From Isoetes taiwanensis (lineage: Eukaryota > Streptophyta > Lycopodiopsida > Isoetales > Isoetaceae), in the NCBI GenBank assembly GCA_021234155.1, contig JAJEKV010000106.1, positions 1,441,002-1,505,001 of the forward strand: a stretch of 64,000 nt of DNA, written 5' to 3'. Position numbers and translations under genes: made by a program. Shown here one piece after another: positions 1-11,488 of this stretch. Numbering within the stretch: the first letter of the stretch is position 1; each line of letters starts with the position of its first letter. Under the pieces are notes generated by a model, which saw nothing but the letters and a program-made list of their open reading frames with translations, made no database searches and was not told the DNA's origin.

Positions 1-1649
1 CAAACTTTTCCTTTCAATTTTGGAAGTCTGAACCCCCTTTCTAGACTCCTGCTCCAAACCTGCTTGCCATTCTAGCTTGGTCTAATACCACCAATGACAA
101 AAATTAATGTATAGCAGAATTGTCAGCGCATAAATTCAATCACAACTTCAACTCTTAGAATATACCAAAGCAATGGTATTCGCCAAAACTTAAAATATTT
201 CTAAGCCAATGCCATTCAAATATTATAAATTGAACAATAAATTTCTACTAGTTAAATTTCTCAAACGTCAATAAATATATAATACAATCATTAGCTTTAC
301 TATAGAAAAGTTACTGTAGATTTGAGATTGACCCATTTACTATATGAATGTTGACCAACCTCAAAAAATTAGAAATCTAACAAGGTTCCTTCATTTGCAG
401 ACAAATCTAGTAAAGCTAACAATAATATATATTTATACATCTTAATTTATTTATCTGTGGTCCGGAAATCTTGCACCACCGACCGTTTGGATCATAGCTT
501 GGATCCAAACTATTGCATTGAGTTCCAACAACTGTGAATAGTATTCTCTGTTCATGCCAATAGGTATGTTCAGGCGAAGAGTTATTGCTAAAATTGAGGA
601 GTGTTATTATCCTGCAACTAAGAAAACTGATAGTTAAAACATCGCCTTAAGAGCATAAACAACCATTAGCTATCAGCAAATCTGCCAGCACCATCACCTA
701 GAAGCAACACCAACGTCCCTTCCTTTTTCAGGCTTCGTTTCATCACCTTTGTATTGATTTTCCTCCGTGGGCTCTAGACAAAATGTACAATCCCAGGATA
801 GCATCTACCTTCGGGCATCTTGATGGCAATGGCATCTCAAATCAGGTTCAATTTACTTGTTTGCTTTGTTATCATTTGTGACTAAGATTTGTTTAGAGAT
901 CTTTGAAGGTCTTAAAAATTGCTTTTAAATATGTTTGGATGAATGCTACGGCGTAGATTATCTTTGTCTTATTGCATCCGTTCTTGGAATATAGAATGAC
1001 AGGAACTATATAGGCATTTTCAATTGTTACCATATTGATTTTGAATGCTTATGTATTAAAATTTATGGGGTTATACATCTATGTGAAGCTAAAATTATTT
1101 GCCTAATTTAATCCTACATTGATGTAGAGATATATCTCTTGTGTTTTGGGAAGGATACCCTGAAGTGTCTTACCTTTGTTATCTTAGAACAAAATTTATT
1201 GCTCATGTGAGCTTGCCTTTGTACAATAATGTTCTTTTCCTATTTGATAAAGGCTTTGCCTTTTTAATTAGGCCTTGCCTTTGATTATCTTTATGAATCT
1301 TCTCTAGTTTAGTTAATAGAAGATAACGTCTTCATGATTCTTGTTACAATGCTGACGAAAATTATGATTTGTTTTTTACCGTTTTTTACATTCATAAAAT
1401 ACCTAAAAGATTTGACATCGATAGCAAGTAGTTCTTTGCTACGACACTTCTAATACAACTTGCAAATAACTTCATTTGTTTGCTTGCTATGGATGCAGAT
1501 AACAACAAATGCCTTGATTTTTGACGTATTTTGACAACAGAACTTGCCTTCATAGAAGGGAGTGATTATTTTTGTTTGTCCGAATGCCAATTTTAATTTA
1601 CTCTTTAGAGATCTAGGTTCCCTGGATTTAGCTTTTGTTAAGGTGTTCT
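1..1649. other. AT-rich flank, no recognisable gene
   Basis: No long reading frame or recognisable domain on either strand. One weak candidate first exon lies on the plus strand at 783-845: an ATG opens 21 codons (starting MYNPRIASTFGHLDG) and ends at CAG followed by GT, a possible splice donor. No downstream exon was found to support it, so it is only a note. Confidence 0.4.
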
Positions 1650-1652
1650 GGT

Positions 1653-1695
1653 CTCCCTCCCTCCCTCCCTCCCTCCCTCCCTCTCTCTCTCTCTG
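1653..1695. repeat. (CTCC)n/(CT)n microsatellite
   Basis: About seven CTCC units pass directly into a CT run, immediately upstream of a LINE ORF1 remnant. Reading frames crossing it on both strands (serine-proline or glycine-arginine-glutamate repeats) are artefacts of the repeat. Confidence 0.95.
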
Positions 1696-1701
1696 TTGGT
1701 C

Positions 1702-2060
1702 TACCAGAAGATACGAGGGAGAACACAAAGGAAAAGGTACGCATGTTTATCAAATCCAAGTTAGGTTTTGATGGTGATATAGTTGAGGCATTTCGGGTGG
1801 GCAAATCATTTGGTAACATGAAGCATATTATTGTGAAATTTGCAAACAAGGAGAATAAGATGGGTGTCTTGAGCAAGCGGGCATTGTTAAGGGGAGAGAA
1901 GATATGGATTAATGATGATCTGACAAAAGAACAATATATTGAGTACAAACAGGAACTTCAGAAATTAAAAGATGCAAGGAAGAATGATTATAAGACATTA
2001 AGGCGGAAGGGACATGTTGTTGTGGAAGAAAGAAATGTGGAAAATGCAGTTGCTACATAG
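1702..2060 (+). pseudogene. LINE-H ORF1 C-terminal fragment
   Basis: An open frame of about 118 codons with the C-terminal layout of LINE ORF1 nucleic-acid-binding proteins. It has a hydrophobic strand (HIIVKFANKENKMGVL), a basic segment (SKRALLRGEKIWINDDLT), and then a charged helix rich in K, E and Q. That order (I-V-K-F-A-N, then I-x-I-N-D-D-L-T) is what I know from non-LTR retrotransposon ORF1 proteins. The N-terminal part is missing and the frame runs into a CTCC microsatellite. A LINE endonuclease starts 7 bp after the stop codon on the same strand, as expected for ORF1-ORF2 order. Probably a dead, 5'-truncated copy; it could also be described simply as ORF1-like. Confidence 0.62.
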
Positions 2061-2066
2061 GAAACA

Positions 2067-3095
2067 GTGACCGTCAGATTTGCTTGCTGGAATATGGGAG
2101 ATATTTTAAGTAATGTAAATGTAATATTCTTTCTTCAGACGTATGAAAATGAAGAGATAGGGCTTCCAGACATTATAGGGTTTAAAATGATGCATTCAGT
2201 ATGGAATAAAAAAGAATGGAGGTTTAAAGGTTTTGGTGGCATTGCTTGCTATGTTAGACATGAATTTACACATTTAGTGACAGTCTTGGATAAAATGGCA
2301 TCACTTCAGTATATTTGGATTGAAATACTTGGACAATCTGGAAGACTTTATGTTGCTGGTTGCTACTTTCCACCAAGAGAATCCGTATGTACAGTTCTGA
2401 TAATTTAGACAGGGATGATCCTTTTTCTCATTTGGAACAAGACGTTCTAGCATTTGGTTCCACGTGAAGTGCTTTTGCCAGGTGATTTTAATGGATGCAC
2501 ACAAAATCAAGCAGCTATAGTTAGTCGAGATGGAATTTTAGAATGGATGAAGATGCTTGATAAAGATGAGCTATCAATGTCTGGATGGCATAGACACTCT
2601 GATTATAGGATTAGATGGCCTAATCCACAAGGACACCATGTTTTGGAATTATATAGTGGCCTTAATATGATTATATGTAATGGCATAGCAAAATTTCACA
2701 ATTCTGGAAAATGTACTTGCAGGAATGCAAGTGTGGTGGACTATGCATTTAGTAATCAGATGGTCAATCTTTCTATTGGCAGTGAAAGGAGTGAGTCAGA
2801 TAATGTGCCAATTTTGTTGCCATACGTGCTTTAGGCACATGATCCTCCATCTATCCGAGCTCCAAAAATCAAGATGAGTTATGATAAGAACATTCTGTTT
2901 AAGGAATCCTGTGCCATGTGCTTTAGCTCGCATAGGCAAAGCAGGAATTACCATGCAATGGGTGGTCTGACCAAGAATGTAGAGAGCAAAGGCTGAGGTT
3001 TAAGAGGGCAAAAAGGGATGCAAAAATCAAAGAAAGAAAAGAACATGTCAAATTGGTTAAGAGAGAAAAAAAAAAAGAGCACGTCTGCATAAAAA
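2067..3095 (+). pseudogene. LINE-H ORF2: broken endonuclease domain
   Basis: Remnant of an apurinic-type (APE) LINE endonuclease. The first block (2067-2408) holds the strand-rich core with GFGGIACYVRHEF and IWIEILGQSGRLYVAGCYFPP. A frame break near 2,408 is followed by GDFNGCTQNQ, the conserved GDFN catalytic loop. The block then ends with RSESDNVPILL, a degenerate SDH motif with asparagine in place of histidine. From 2,840 to 3,095 several frames keep the basic linker that follows the endonuclease in the 11.5-14.3 kb LINE, so it probably belongs to the same LINE lineage. No reverse transcriptase follows; the copy is truncated at about 3.1 kb. Not functional. Confidence 0.75.
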
Positions 3096-3167
3096 GCATT
3101 AGGAAATGGTAATGGTTGTGATCACCACTGTTTTTGCTTTGAGCAAGCCATTGCTTATTTGCATCAT

Positions 3168-3443
3168 CTTGCGCCTGGCCAATAGTTTTTGGGAGCAACC
3201 ATTGATTATTTTTAGCACCTTGCTCCTGGACAATAGTTTTTGGCAGCAATTCTAGTGCTGACTACTGATGTGATTGATGTTATTGCTTGTCGACTAAAAT
3301 CAGATGTTATGGTAGCTGTCACCATTGTCCATTCAATTGGTATTGTTGTTATGCAGTTGTAGTGATCGTTGTTGCAGGAGGCACTATTGTCCATTCAATT
3401 GGTATTGTTGTTATGCGATTGTAGTGACTGTTGTTGCAACGGG
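3168..3443. repeat. Two short tandem minisatellites
   Basis: A unit of about 52 bp containing CAATAGTTTTTGG occurs twice (about 3168-3250). A 62-bp unit containing ATTCAATTGGTATTGTTG occurs twice (3320-3381 and 3382-3443) with few mismatches. Sequence-level duplication; no coding meaning is evident. Confidence 0.85.
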
Positions 3444-5440
3444 CAGTATTAGTTGTTGTACGTTCAACTTTTTGTGCTGTGGAGATGCTATCATGAACTT
3501 TTTTATTTCAATATTTAGAATCTTCGAATTCGGAGCATTCCAAAAACTAGGAGATCCAACTACCAAAAGACAAGTAGTATAACATCAATCCAAAAATATA
3601 TATATATATCGTTCTCAAAATTAAATCTATCTAATCTATACCTTGGTACACCATCATTTAAGCACGTGTTTGAACACACCCATTTGGTACAATGACTACA
3701 AAAATCATGTAGCATCTCTAAAATCGACACATGCCATCCTTAAATGGTCTAACTTAGAATCTTGGACCTTGTATCCCTCCTTTTGAGGCACTTTTGCATT
3801 TAAATATTATCAATTTGGTTTGCATCTAAACATTATAAATTTGATTGTACAATGGCAAAACAACATGGCACTAGGTCGACTTACCAGTTGCCATGTTGCT
3901 TTAGAGAAATTATAGTGAACACCTGAAGTTCAACTTAAGCAACTAAAATCACAAAGTGCCTCTCAAAAGGAAAGCCCCTTCCCGTTCTCATTGAGTGAAG
4001 TATGATGTTGCAAGCAAAAAGGAGATACTAGGTACTAAGAGAGACATTAAAAAGATTATCCATTTACTTATTGATATAAATGCAGGCAACAACCTAGGTA
4101 TATGGTTAATAGTTTCAGCTCAAAGGATGAAGCCAAATGATATTTCCAATTCTTTACAAATTTCAGCAACCATATCTAATATGCTATGTCATCATACAAT
4201 AGGATTTTCTTGTATATCTATTGCAAATCAAGCCTTCCATTAGATCACTCCAATCTAAGGGCTAAGGAGCCACATGCCAAAAAAAACAAAAACATAACAA
4301 GCAACTCGAAGGTTAGTGTGTGCATCGTGATGCATGCGTTCATAACGCGTGGAAGGAGCAGATCCAGCAAGATGACGACGTGTTATAACAACTTTGTTTG
4401 CTTAGGACAAGCATATTAGAAGGTGTTTGTCGTGAATCAAGCCCCAGATCGGACGACTTAGATTTTATCATCCAATTCGAGGGCTAAGAAGCCACGTCCC
4501 AACTGGGGGAGAGAGGCAATCGAAAGATTTCGTGTGCTCAATAACTTAGAATGCGCATATCTAAAAAGCACTTTGCAAGAGGCTGAATAATTAGTACTTA
4601 TTGACTATTGTAGTTTCTTGGACTCGTATATAAAATGAGCTTTCGGTATAAACTAAGTTCAGTTCTAGAAGATGAACCAGATCACAAGAAACAAATAAAA
4701 CGTGCTCAGAGATATAGGGACCAAATTAATCATGCATTTTTATTGATTGAAGTCAAGGATAAGAAGGTTGCCATAGTGATCCCAACATATACCCAGCCAA
4801 CGTTGGGCAGTCTAGTATCATCATATTTCTTCTTACTATTCATTCTATTCTATTCTATTCATTTGAATAGGAGCAAAAATATCAGCCATTACACCTAATG
4901 AAGGACGCACAAAGACCCACACATGCCTATCCCAAAACCTTAAGAAACTGAAAATACAACCCTCAAAACACGTTGTTTAACATGCCTTTGTTTTTTTCTA
5001 AAGAGAACACGTGTAGCCCTAAGAATAAACATATTCCAAACGTCCTAAGCTCATGCCAAAATGTTTTTTGCATGCATGGTTGAAAATCTGAAAAGGATCT
5101 GAAAATCTGAAAATGCATGTTTGTACAAAGAATGACTAAGCAGCACACAATGATAAGCGACATGACATGCATCTCTTAACGTACGCACATCATACCTACA
5201 GAGATCACAAAAATTGACTAGATAACGTGGGCAATTTAACACAACAATATATGTGCTGTGCTCATACAGTTGATGTGGAAAGAACACCAGATGGTGTAGG
5301 ATGTTGATTTAGGAAGCATCACAGCATAATAATGCCAAGGCAGCACGGAAGGCACAGAGTGTAAAGTATTATTTTTAGAAGGAGCAAATTAAACACAAGC
5401 AAAAACAGTATGGTGGAATTGTCGTGCTAGGCAAGGGAGT
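3444..5440. other. Intergenic, short repeats only
   Basis: AT-rich. It holds a short TA run at about 3597-3609 and two diverged copies of a block containing GGGCTAAG(G/A)AGCCAC near 4,258 and 4,481. A TTCTA-type microsatellite lies at about 4838-4860. An 87-codon plus-strand frame at 4635-4898 (starting MSFRYKLSSVLEDEPDHKKQ) resembles no family I know and runs into the microsatellite. No supported gene. Confidence 0.4.
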
Positions 5441-5484
5441 ATGTGGCCATGCCCTTTCGTTGTTAAGCGCTTGAAACTTGTCAA

Positions 5485-5995
5485 CCATAACGGAACGTAA
5501 TGTGGAAGTATGTGGAGCGCAGCCATGCCCATCAACGGAGACTGTACTTCCGTGGTCAAAAGAAGAAATAAGTAACTGGGCACCAACTTCTGCCGGTGGT
5601 GGAAATCCAACGTGGAAGAGTCTGGTCTGCAAAACAAAGCTGGAAAAGCACGCGTTTTGGCACCGTGTTGTTAAGTTGTTTGGCTCACGTAGTTAAAGTT
5701 CCGAAAACCAAATTCAAGTACGTAAAAGAGCTACAGGATCTGGCTGACGTGCTCTTCATAATCTTGAAGCGCCATGACGTGCCAACTACGTGGCCCTTCA
5801 AACGCCTCGCACCACAGTGCCCATATTGCTTAGCAACTTGCAGCCTAGCCTGGTCCCCATTCTCCACGCTTTCTAGCTGGAAAAGTGAGACTCCAAAATG
5901 ATGAGCTTGAGCTTGGGAATTTTATAGTCAGCAATCCATTCCACATCAATCCAACCCAACTTTATAACCCACCTGCCTAGCCATCACCTCAGCAT
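5485..5995 (+). promoter_or_regulatory. Candidate promoter: ACGT-core cluster plus TATA-like box
   Basis: ACGT cores, the core of plant bZIP/ABRE-type sites, recur within about 300 bp: GGAACGTAATG, CCAACGTGGAAG, CTCACGTAGTT, AGTACGTAAAAG, CTGACGTGCTC, and GACGTGCCAACTACGTGG (two cores 11 bp apart). About 170 bp further on is CTTTATAACCC, a TATA-like box, followed by a CA-rich stretch like a transcription start region. No convincing coding exon follows; the downstream 73-codon frame at 6013-6234 looks non-coding. It could be a silent promoter fragment or chance enrichment. Confidence 0.3.
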
Positions 5996-5999
5996 TCAT

Positions 6000-7599
6000 T
6001 CAGACTTCCTCTTTGACCCCATTTGTTTATCAACATGAGACTCCTCCTGGAGCCCAGCATCAAACCACCCCCACTTTCAATTATCCAGCCGTGTTCCTCT
6101 ACCTGCTCATGCGCTTTTTCAAAGGAGGAATCTTAGCTCATTCCAGTCCCATACTGTTTGACGTCGTCATTCCTTCTCATGTCATCCACCATCCACTTTT
6201 CAGAGCTTCTAGTTTAAGTTCATCACATGGATAATACTTTAAAACACGTGTTAATAATTCAGAGTGCGATATACATTAGGAAAACCAAGAATCCCTTCAA
6301 CATGTGCCTTGTACATTAGGAAAACCAAGAATCCCTTCAACATGTGCCTTGTTCAAAAATAGCCAACTTTTAAACACATCACTTATATGTTAGAAACACC
6401 AAACCACGTGGTCAGAAATCTTCTCTCAAGTGAGAACATTAAGGTGCTTATAGCACAGCCTGACGCTGAACGTCTAGTTGTAAAGGTACCCTTATCAGAA
6501 AATGGAACGGAAAAAGAAATATCTAGACAAATGCCCCTCGCTTCTTCTTTTATCTGTGCTGCCAACTTATTTCCTTCGTATATGGCAGGAACATACTGGA
6601 TAACACAAATCAAGCTATGTAACGCACAAGAAGAATTAACCTACCTTTAAAACAAGAACACGCATTTTTGCAAAACCCCTAAGAATAAACTAAGGATAAA
6701 ATGTCAAAGAATAAAATCTCCTCTAGACTTTAGGAAAATGTCAAACTAGAGATAAAATGTGAAAGAATAAAACCCCCCTACACTACAAGAAAATATAGTA
6801 GGTTTACCTCTTGAAACTTGTACTAGATAACCCTTACACACACTCACTATAGAACATTAGATATCATTAGGCTTATTGATGACGTCTTTCCTTTTAATGG
6901 GTTGCTTGGTTAGAACGTTTAAATTGCATGAAATGTGGCATATTCAAACGTAGAAGGTTTGATATTTCATTCTTAAAAACTAAATAGAACTAGCTAGAAA
7001 TAGAAAGACTGCAAAATGCCAAAAGGAATGTCCCTAATGAAATAACTCAACATTGAATTCCCATGTCAACGCTAGCAAGGCACAGAATCTTGGAATATGT
7101 TGGAAAATGATATACCTCAAATGTAGATTGTGTAGATGATGTCACCGGGTGTAGTTTTATGACTTTTGTCAAATGCCAGACCAGCTCCAAGTTGATATCC
7201 CACAGCATAAAACTTAGCAGGATTGCACCCTCAATAACTCCAGAAAAGGCATCACTTTGCCAAGACAACTCGATATTCCCGGGAAATGGTTCATGCTACC
7301 ACATAGAAAAGGCATTGCAAGCATCATCATTATTTCAGCCTTGTCCAAGATTTGTCAACATTGCAAGTGTTTCTTTCCCTCTATGTAATTGCACAAAAGC
7401 ATCCACAGAAGAAACTAGTGAAGAAATAGTTAGAGGTTTAATTTTTTTTTAAATCATACCCTTGGTCAAAGTAAGATAAACTATTATGGTAACTTGACAA
7501 GCATTAAGATATCTCCTAATTATCATGCCAGGATCAGCATTGGAGTTCTCAGATTTATCGGTAGGTTTCATCTACACCATCGTCATCAATCATTTCAAT
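6000..7599. other. Intergenic stretch
   Basis: No recognisable gene. It contains a perfect 40-bp tandem duplication (listed separately) and AT-rich, low-information sequence. Frames at 6387-6650 (plus) and 7159-7452 (plus) have no recognisable motifs. Confidence 0.4.
6272..6351. repeat. Perfect 40-bp tandem duplication
   Basis: Two identical 40-bp units, 6272-6311 and 6312-6351, each starting TACATTAGGAAAACC and ending CATGTGCCTTG. Absence of any mismatch suggests a very recent event or an assembly duplication. Confidence 0.97.
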
Positions 7600-9880
7600 A
7601 TCACTATCATCTGTCACTATCACCCATCTCTCCACTCTCGATTAATTTCTTCTTTGGATGTCTTAGAACAAGTGTCCCTTTTTTTCATGTTTAGTCAAAT
7701 ATCTACATAATGGTATAAAAAGCCTGGGAACGGAACGGCATTCCCGTTCCGGAACATATTCTACGTTCCCAGAACGACAAGTTCCCGTTTCTAACGGTTT
7801 GTTACCATTGGGAACGCCGTTCCTAGTAAGTTCCCCCCAAAAAAAGTAAGAAAATCAATAGTTTATAGTTCATTTTTTTTCCTTCTTTGCTTCCTTTTTT
7901 GGTAGGAAGGAATGGTGCAACTGGCAATGGCTCTTTGTTCAGTATTTTTCATAAACACACACATAAAGTGCTCTGCGACAGACTACACAAATGCTGCGGC
8001 AGACTACACAAATGTTTTGTGACTGTCGCTCTCTTGTTTGTTGTTTAATTTATGTTCCTCCTCTGTTGTATCTCTCAATTTGCGATCTCATTTATATTCT
8101 ATCCATTTTTCATTTTGATGATGGGAATTTCGATTTGTTTTCCCAGCTCAGTCAGAGGGACTTGCATTAGAGCACGCCATGTGTTCTTGAAGAACGACTT
8201 GTGGAAGACTCCAGGTGGCAAAGGAGGAATAAGTTTAAGAGCATTAAGGGGCGTTAAAGAGTTGAGAAAACTTGCTACAGAACTGTAGAATTTATTTTTT
8301 GATGGAGATTTGTAGTGCTGCGTTGTAATAGATTAAGTGGCACTATTGATTTTGAGAAACGTCATCTCTAAGGGAAGGGAATGGAAATATTACAACATGC
8401 ATTTTTTTTTTAGTTTGTCAAAGGCCTCAAGCTTAGGCTTAACTTCCTTATCGTGTTTATTTTAGACGAGATGTAATACTATGTTTTAAGTCTTGAATAT
8501 AATGTTATATAAAAAATTAAGCATCTACAGAGTGGTTTAATATGTTTCCATCTTCATTTTAAAAATTCGAATGTTGGCCATTCCCATTCCGATTTGTTCC
8601 CCTTCCGTTCCAAATTTTACGTCCGCATTCCCGTTCCCGTCCCGTTCCAGGTAACTATGATAAAAAGGCGTGTATATCTCATCCTCCATGTCAGCAACAG
8701 AACATAATCCACATATGAACAACTCCGTTGGAACTTTTGGCCTCAAAATTATAAGATAGTGGGAGCTAAGCCTAAGCTTTGCAAGCATATGTCTATGATA
8801 AACATACATGTTATCTAACAAATATTTAGCTTTTATAACAAGTGGAAGTAATCCTACCTATGATAACATTGATCATTTCATAAGGCGTCCGTAACTTCAC
8901 TCCAAATATTGCATCGAGAAGCCTCTTTTGTACGTTCTTTATGGACTTTCAAAGATTGGCTGGTAACTTGGGTCCCATACCTCACATCCATAAAAGATTA
9001 CTAAACGATGATTACTGTTTACACAAGCATTTTATACTACGTTTTGTCGAAGGCCAATTCCATAGGTCCACATGCCTTTAATGCATTATCAAGTTTTTGC
9101 TCAATGCTTTTATTTCACCTCTAATCATTGCTTAGGATGATCCTAAGGTATTTGAAAGATGTCACTATTTCCAAAAAATGTTCCCTATACAAAAAATATG
9201 GTATTTTTTCAAGTACCAACGACCATTACTTTGGTTTTCGTAATGTTTACAATCATTTCAGTACTAATACGGAATTGAGAAAGAATCTCCAAATGTCTAG
9301 CTTTTTTGTTTTAGCTTGAGGACCACATCATCTACTTATACCAACAGCTTGAGGCAACCGAAGGGGCTCGGGGCTCTTGCACCTCCTTGATACAATCTAA
9401 TCATCCAGTCCATCAATAGCTCATCAATAAACCTTGTTTGACTCCAATAGCATGGGGTTGCGCGCAGCATGGGGTAGCGCGCAACCCTGTTTGGCTCCAA
9501 TATTAATAATAATCTTCTCGTTTGATTCCTTCTTTTCTGTTTGAAGCCACAGTTGGTGGGTGTAACTTGTTGGTGGGTGTAATTTGCACCTGCCCACATC
9601 TCCCACCCTGATGGTAGTCATTGGGTTTTGAACTTTAATGGGGTTCTCATTTGATTCCCATAGATGAGAGAGTTCAAGCAGCACATTTTTCTACTAGATT
9701 TTTACGACATTGCTGATTTCTATAGGCACATTCAATGTCTCCATTTTAGCCCACAACTTATCTCTACAAACATCATCGAAAGCCATAAGCACTCGCGTTG
9801 TTACAAGTTGATCAATGAAGGATGGACAAGCAGGTTTCAAAATACAACGCTCCTGTTTGTAAGTGAAGAGTGATGAAGGA
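7600..9880 (-). pseudogene. LINE-E reverse transcriptase remnant, split by a hAT-like element
   Basis: Minus-strand LINE ORF2 in several broken frames. From 5' to 3' on that strand are AFDDVCRDKLWAKME (RT palm, about 9,790), then GAKQG near 9,490, then DELLMDWM, then YVDDVVL with the catalytic YxDD (about 9,330). NITKTKVMVVGT and SFKYLRIIL follow, as in LINE RTs. The C-terminal part has LRLSSHYL and ADMEDEIY, degenerate versions of the cysteine-histidine finger that ends the LINE at 11.5 kb. A 937-bp element (7,723-8,659) interrupts it. Near 9,440-9,500 the GxKQG region is partly duplicated, with a repeated GCGCGCAACCCCATGC-like block. Clearly non-functional. Confidence 0.72.
7723..8659. mobile_element. 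Non-autonomous hAT-like DNA element with 8-bp TSD
   Basis: The 937-bp segment has GC-rich inverted ends. The left end reads CCTGGGAACGGAACGGCATT. The right end, reverse-complemented, reads CATAGTTACCTGGAACGGGA. Both share CTGG(G)AACGG and further GGAACGG-type runs. It is flanked on both sides by the exact octamer ATAAAAAG (7715-7722 and 8660-8667), the target-duplication size of hAT transposons. The inside is AT-rich and has no transposase; a 78-codon frame at 8052-8288 is unrecognised. It lies inside a LINE remnant, so it is the younger of the two. The unequal ends suggest a small deletion at the left. Confidence 0.75.
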
Positions 9881-9889
9881 AATTAGCAC

Positions 9890-10117
9890 ACATGAAGGAA
9901 TAATTTTGGTCCATCACTGATGGCTAAGTGACATTTCCTCAATGGCTTTTGCCAATATTTGTTCTCGTTCTGCCAGGTGCCATCAATATTGTGATTGGGT
10001 CGTCTCATCTAACTTTTTTGGTACTTGTTTCTTATGTCTACATATACTGGACATTCTCCGATCATATGGCCTTTGTCTTCCATCTTCTTTAAGTCACATG
10101 TCTTTGCTATTTTTCTC
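9890..10117 (-). pseudogene. LINE-F 3' part: C-terminal finger, cut by Copia-1
   Basis: The minus strand encodes CDLKKMEDKGHMIGECPVYV, the C-x-x-x-x-x-M-E-D-x-x-H-x-x-x-x-C-P-x-Y finger found at the end of the LINEs in this window. The reading is cut exactly where Copia-1 begins. The upstream part of the same LINE resumes beyond the other Copia-1 end at 18,209, which shows that Copia-1 inserted into it. Non-functional. Confidence 0.65.
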
Positions 10118-10364
10118 TGAAAGACTTAAAGGATTTTCAATGTATTGAAAATAGAGAGAAGATACAAATGACACACTTCACTTCGACTCACAACTGGATA
10201 ACTAACTACTAGCGTGACTATGGCTTATAAAGGTCTGCCATGTCAGCAACAAGCATGCTCCATGCCACATCAGCAAGCGTGACTATGGCTCATAATGATA
10301 TGCCATGTCAGCAACAAGCATGCGTGCCTAGTCATCATGACACGTAGAATACAATATTCTAACA
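10118..10364 (-). repeat. Copia-1 3' LTR
   Basis: 247 bp, TG...CA ends. It contains a 65-bp internal tandem duplication (units starting at about 10,212 and 10,277) of a block with GCGTGACTATGGCT and GCCATGTCAGCAACAAGCAT. In element sense one copy carries CTTTATAAGCC, a TATA-like box; the other has a decayed version. Target duplication TTCTC lies just outside. Confidence 0.95.
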
Positions 10365-10377
10365 TCCCCCCTGATGA
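10365..10377 (-). other. Copia-1 polypurine tract
   Basis: In element sense the sequence next to the 3' LTR is a purine run, AGGGGGGA. This is the expected primer site for plus-strand DNA synthesis. A second copy of the purine run occurs near 10,443-10,450. Confidence 0.75.
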
Positions 10378-10438
10378 TTAGCACAGCTGAGAGCAAGAGC
10401 TATGCAGACTTATTAAAAAAAAACTGAAAGAAAAGAAT

Positions 10439-11488
10439 TCATCCCCCCTGAGATGATGCCCGAGGTAGAATGTGCAGTATTTCCTTCATCTTCTGAAAAT
10501 GTTTTCCTGCCAAAGGCTTAGTGAAGCCATCAGCTGCTTGATCACGAGTGGAACAGTAGAGAAGAGAGAGAGAACCATTTTCAAGTTGTTCACGTACAAA
10601 GCAGAGTTTGATATCCATATGTTTAATTTGGAGATGACCCTTGATATGATAAAGAGCACCACTGTTGTCACAGTGAACAGATGCAGGTTTGATAGGTATA
10701 CATAAATCCTCGTATAGATGAATAAGCCACAACATTTCTTGTACAATCATACAAAGATCAGTTCTGCTTCATACAAAGATCAGTTCTGCTTCAGTAGTAC
10801 TAATACTAGTAGTGGCTTGTTTCTTTGAGCACCAAGTAATAGGATTGCCTCCAAAGAATGATACATAACCAGTGAGACATCTTCAATGATCAAGATCTGT
10901 GGAAGCCATATCAGAGTCTGTAAATAAAACCAGCTTAGGATCATTGTGTTTGAGATACAAAACTCCTTCTGTTTTAGTGCCTTGTAGATATCTTAGCACG
11001 GTCTTAGCTGCTTTCCAATGAGGCTGCTTGGGATGTTGCATGAATCGAGTAAGAACTCCTACTGCATAAACAATATCTGGACGAGAATGAGTCAAGTATA
11101 ATAAGGCTCCAACAAGCTGCCTATACAAGGTAGGATCAGCATCTTCATGATCAGATTCAAGAGTGAGCTTTTGACCAATGTCACATGGTAAAAGTGAAGG
11201 CTTGCAATCTGTCACATGAAAATCTGTCTAAAAGTTCTGAAATATACTTCTGTTGAGTAATATGAAGACCATTAGAAGTCTGCCACACTTCAAGGCCAAG
11301 ACAGTAATGCATAAGACCCAAATCAGTAACTTCAAATTGTTGAGTAAGGACCTCTTTGGTTTGAGAAATAAGTTGTGCAGCATCCCCTGTTATGATAGTG
11401 TCATCAACATACAAGAGAATAATAGAGACAGAGGCACCTTCAAACTTATAGTAAAGATTAGGATCTGCACGAGACCTTTGATACCATA
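10439..11488 (-). pseudogene. Copia-1 RT C-terminus and RNase H, separated from the rest of pol
   Basis: The piece of Copia-1 pol downstream of the nested LINE. In minus-strand order it reads YQRSRADPN, then MYVDDTIITGDA with the copia YVDD catalytic motif, then LGLMHYCLGLEV. Next come QLVGALLYLTHSRPDIVYAV (start of the RNase H region) and VLRYLQGTKTEGVLYL. The tail, 10,439-10,750, is EMLWLIHLYEDL, then HCDNSGALYHIKGH, then HMDIKLCFVREQL, ending with the usual copia C-terminus. Breaks lie near 11,190 and 10,880. Before the LINE insertion this joined directly to the pol sequence ending near 14,346. Confidence 0.9.

Noticed and set aside
1450-1948. Minus-strand reading frames with Gly-Arg-Glu repeats
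   Set aside because: Produced by the CTCC/CT microsatellite; the real signal is the LINE ORF1 on the other strand.
5375-5901. Overlapping frames on both strands near the ACGT cluster
   Set aside because: No motif, no splice support, and composition is not protein-like; treated as a regulatory candidate instead.
6272-6351. Direct repeat considered as a CRISPR-like unit
   Set aside because: Only two units with no spacer and no cas genes; the window is plant nuclear DNA.
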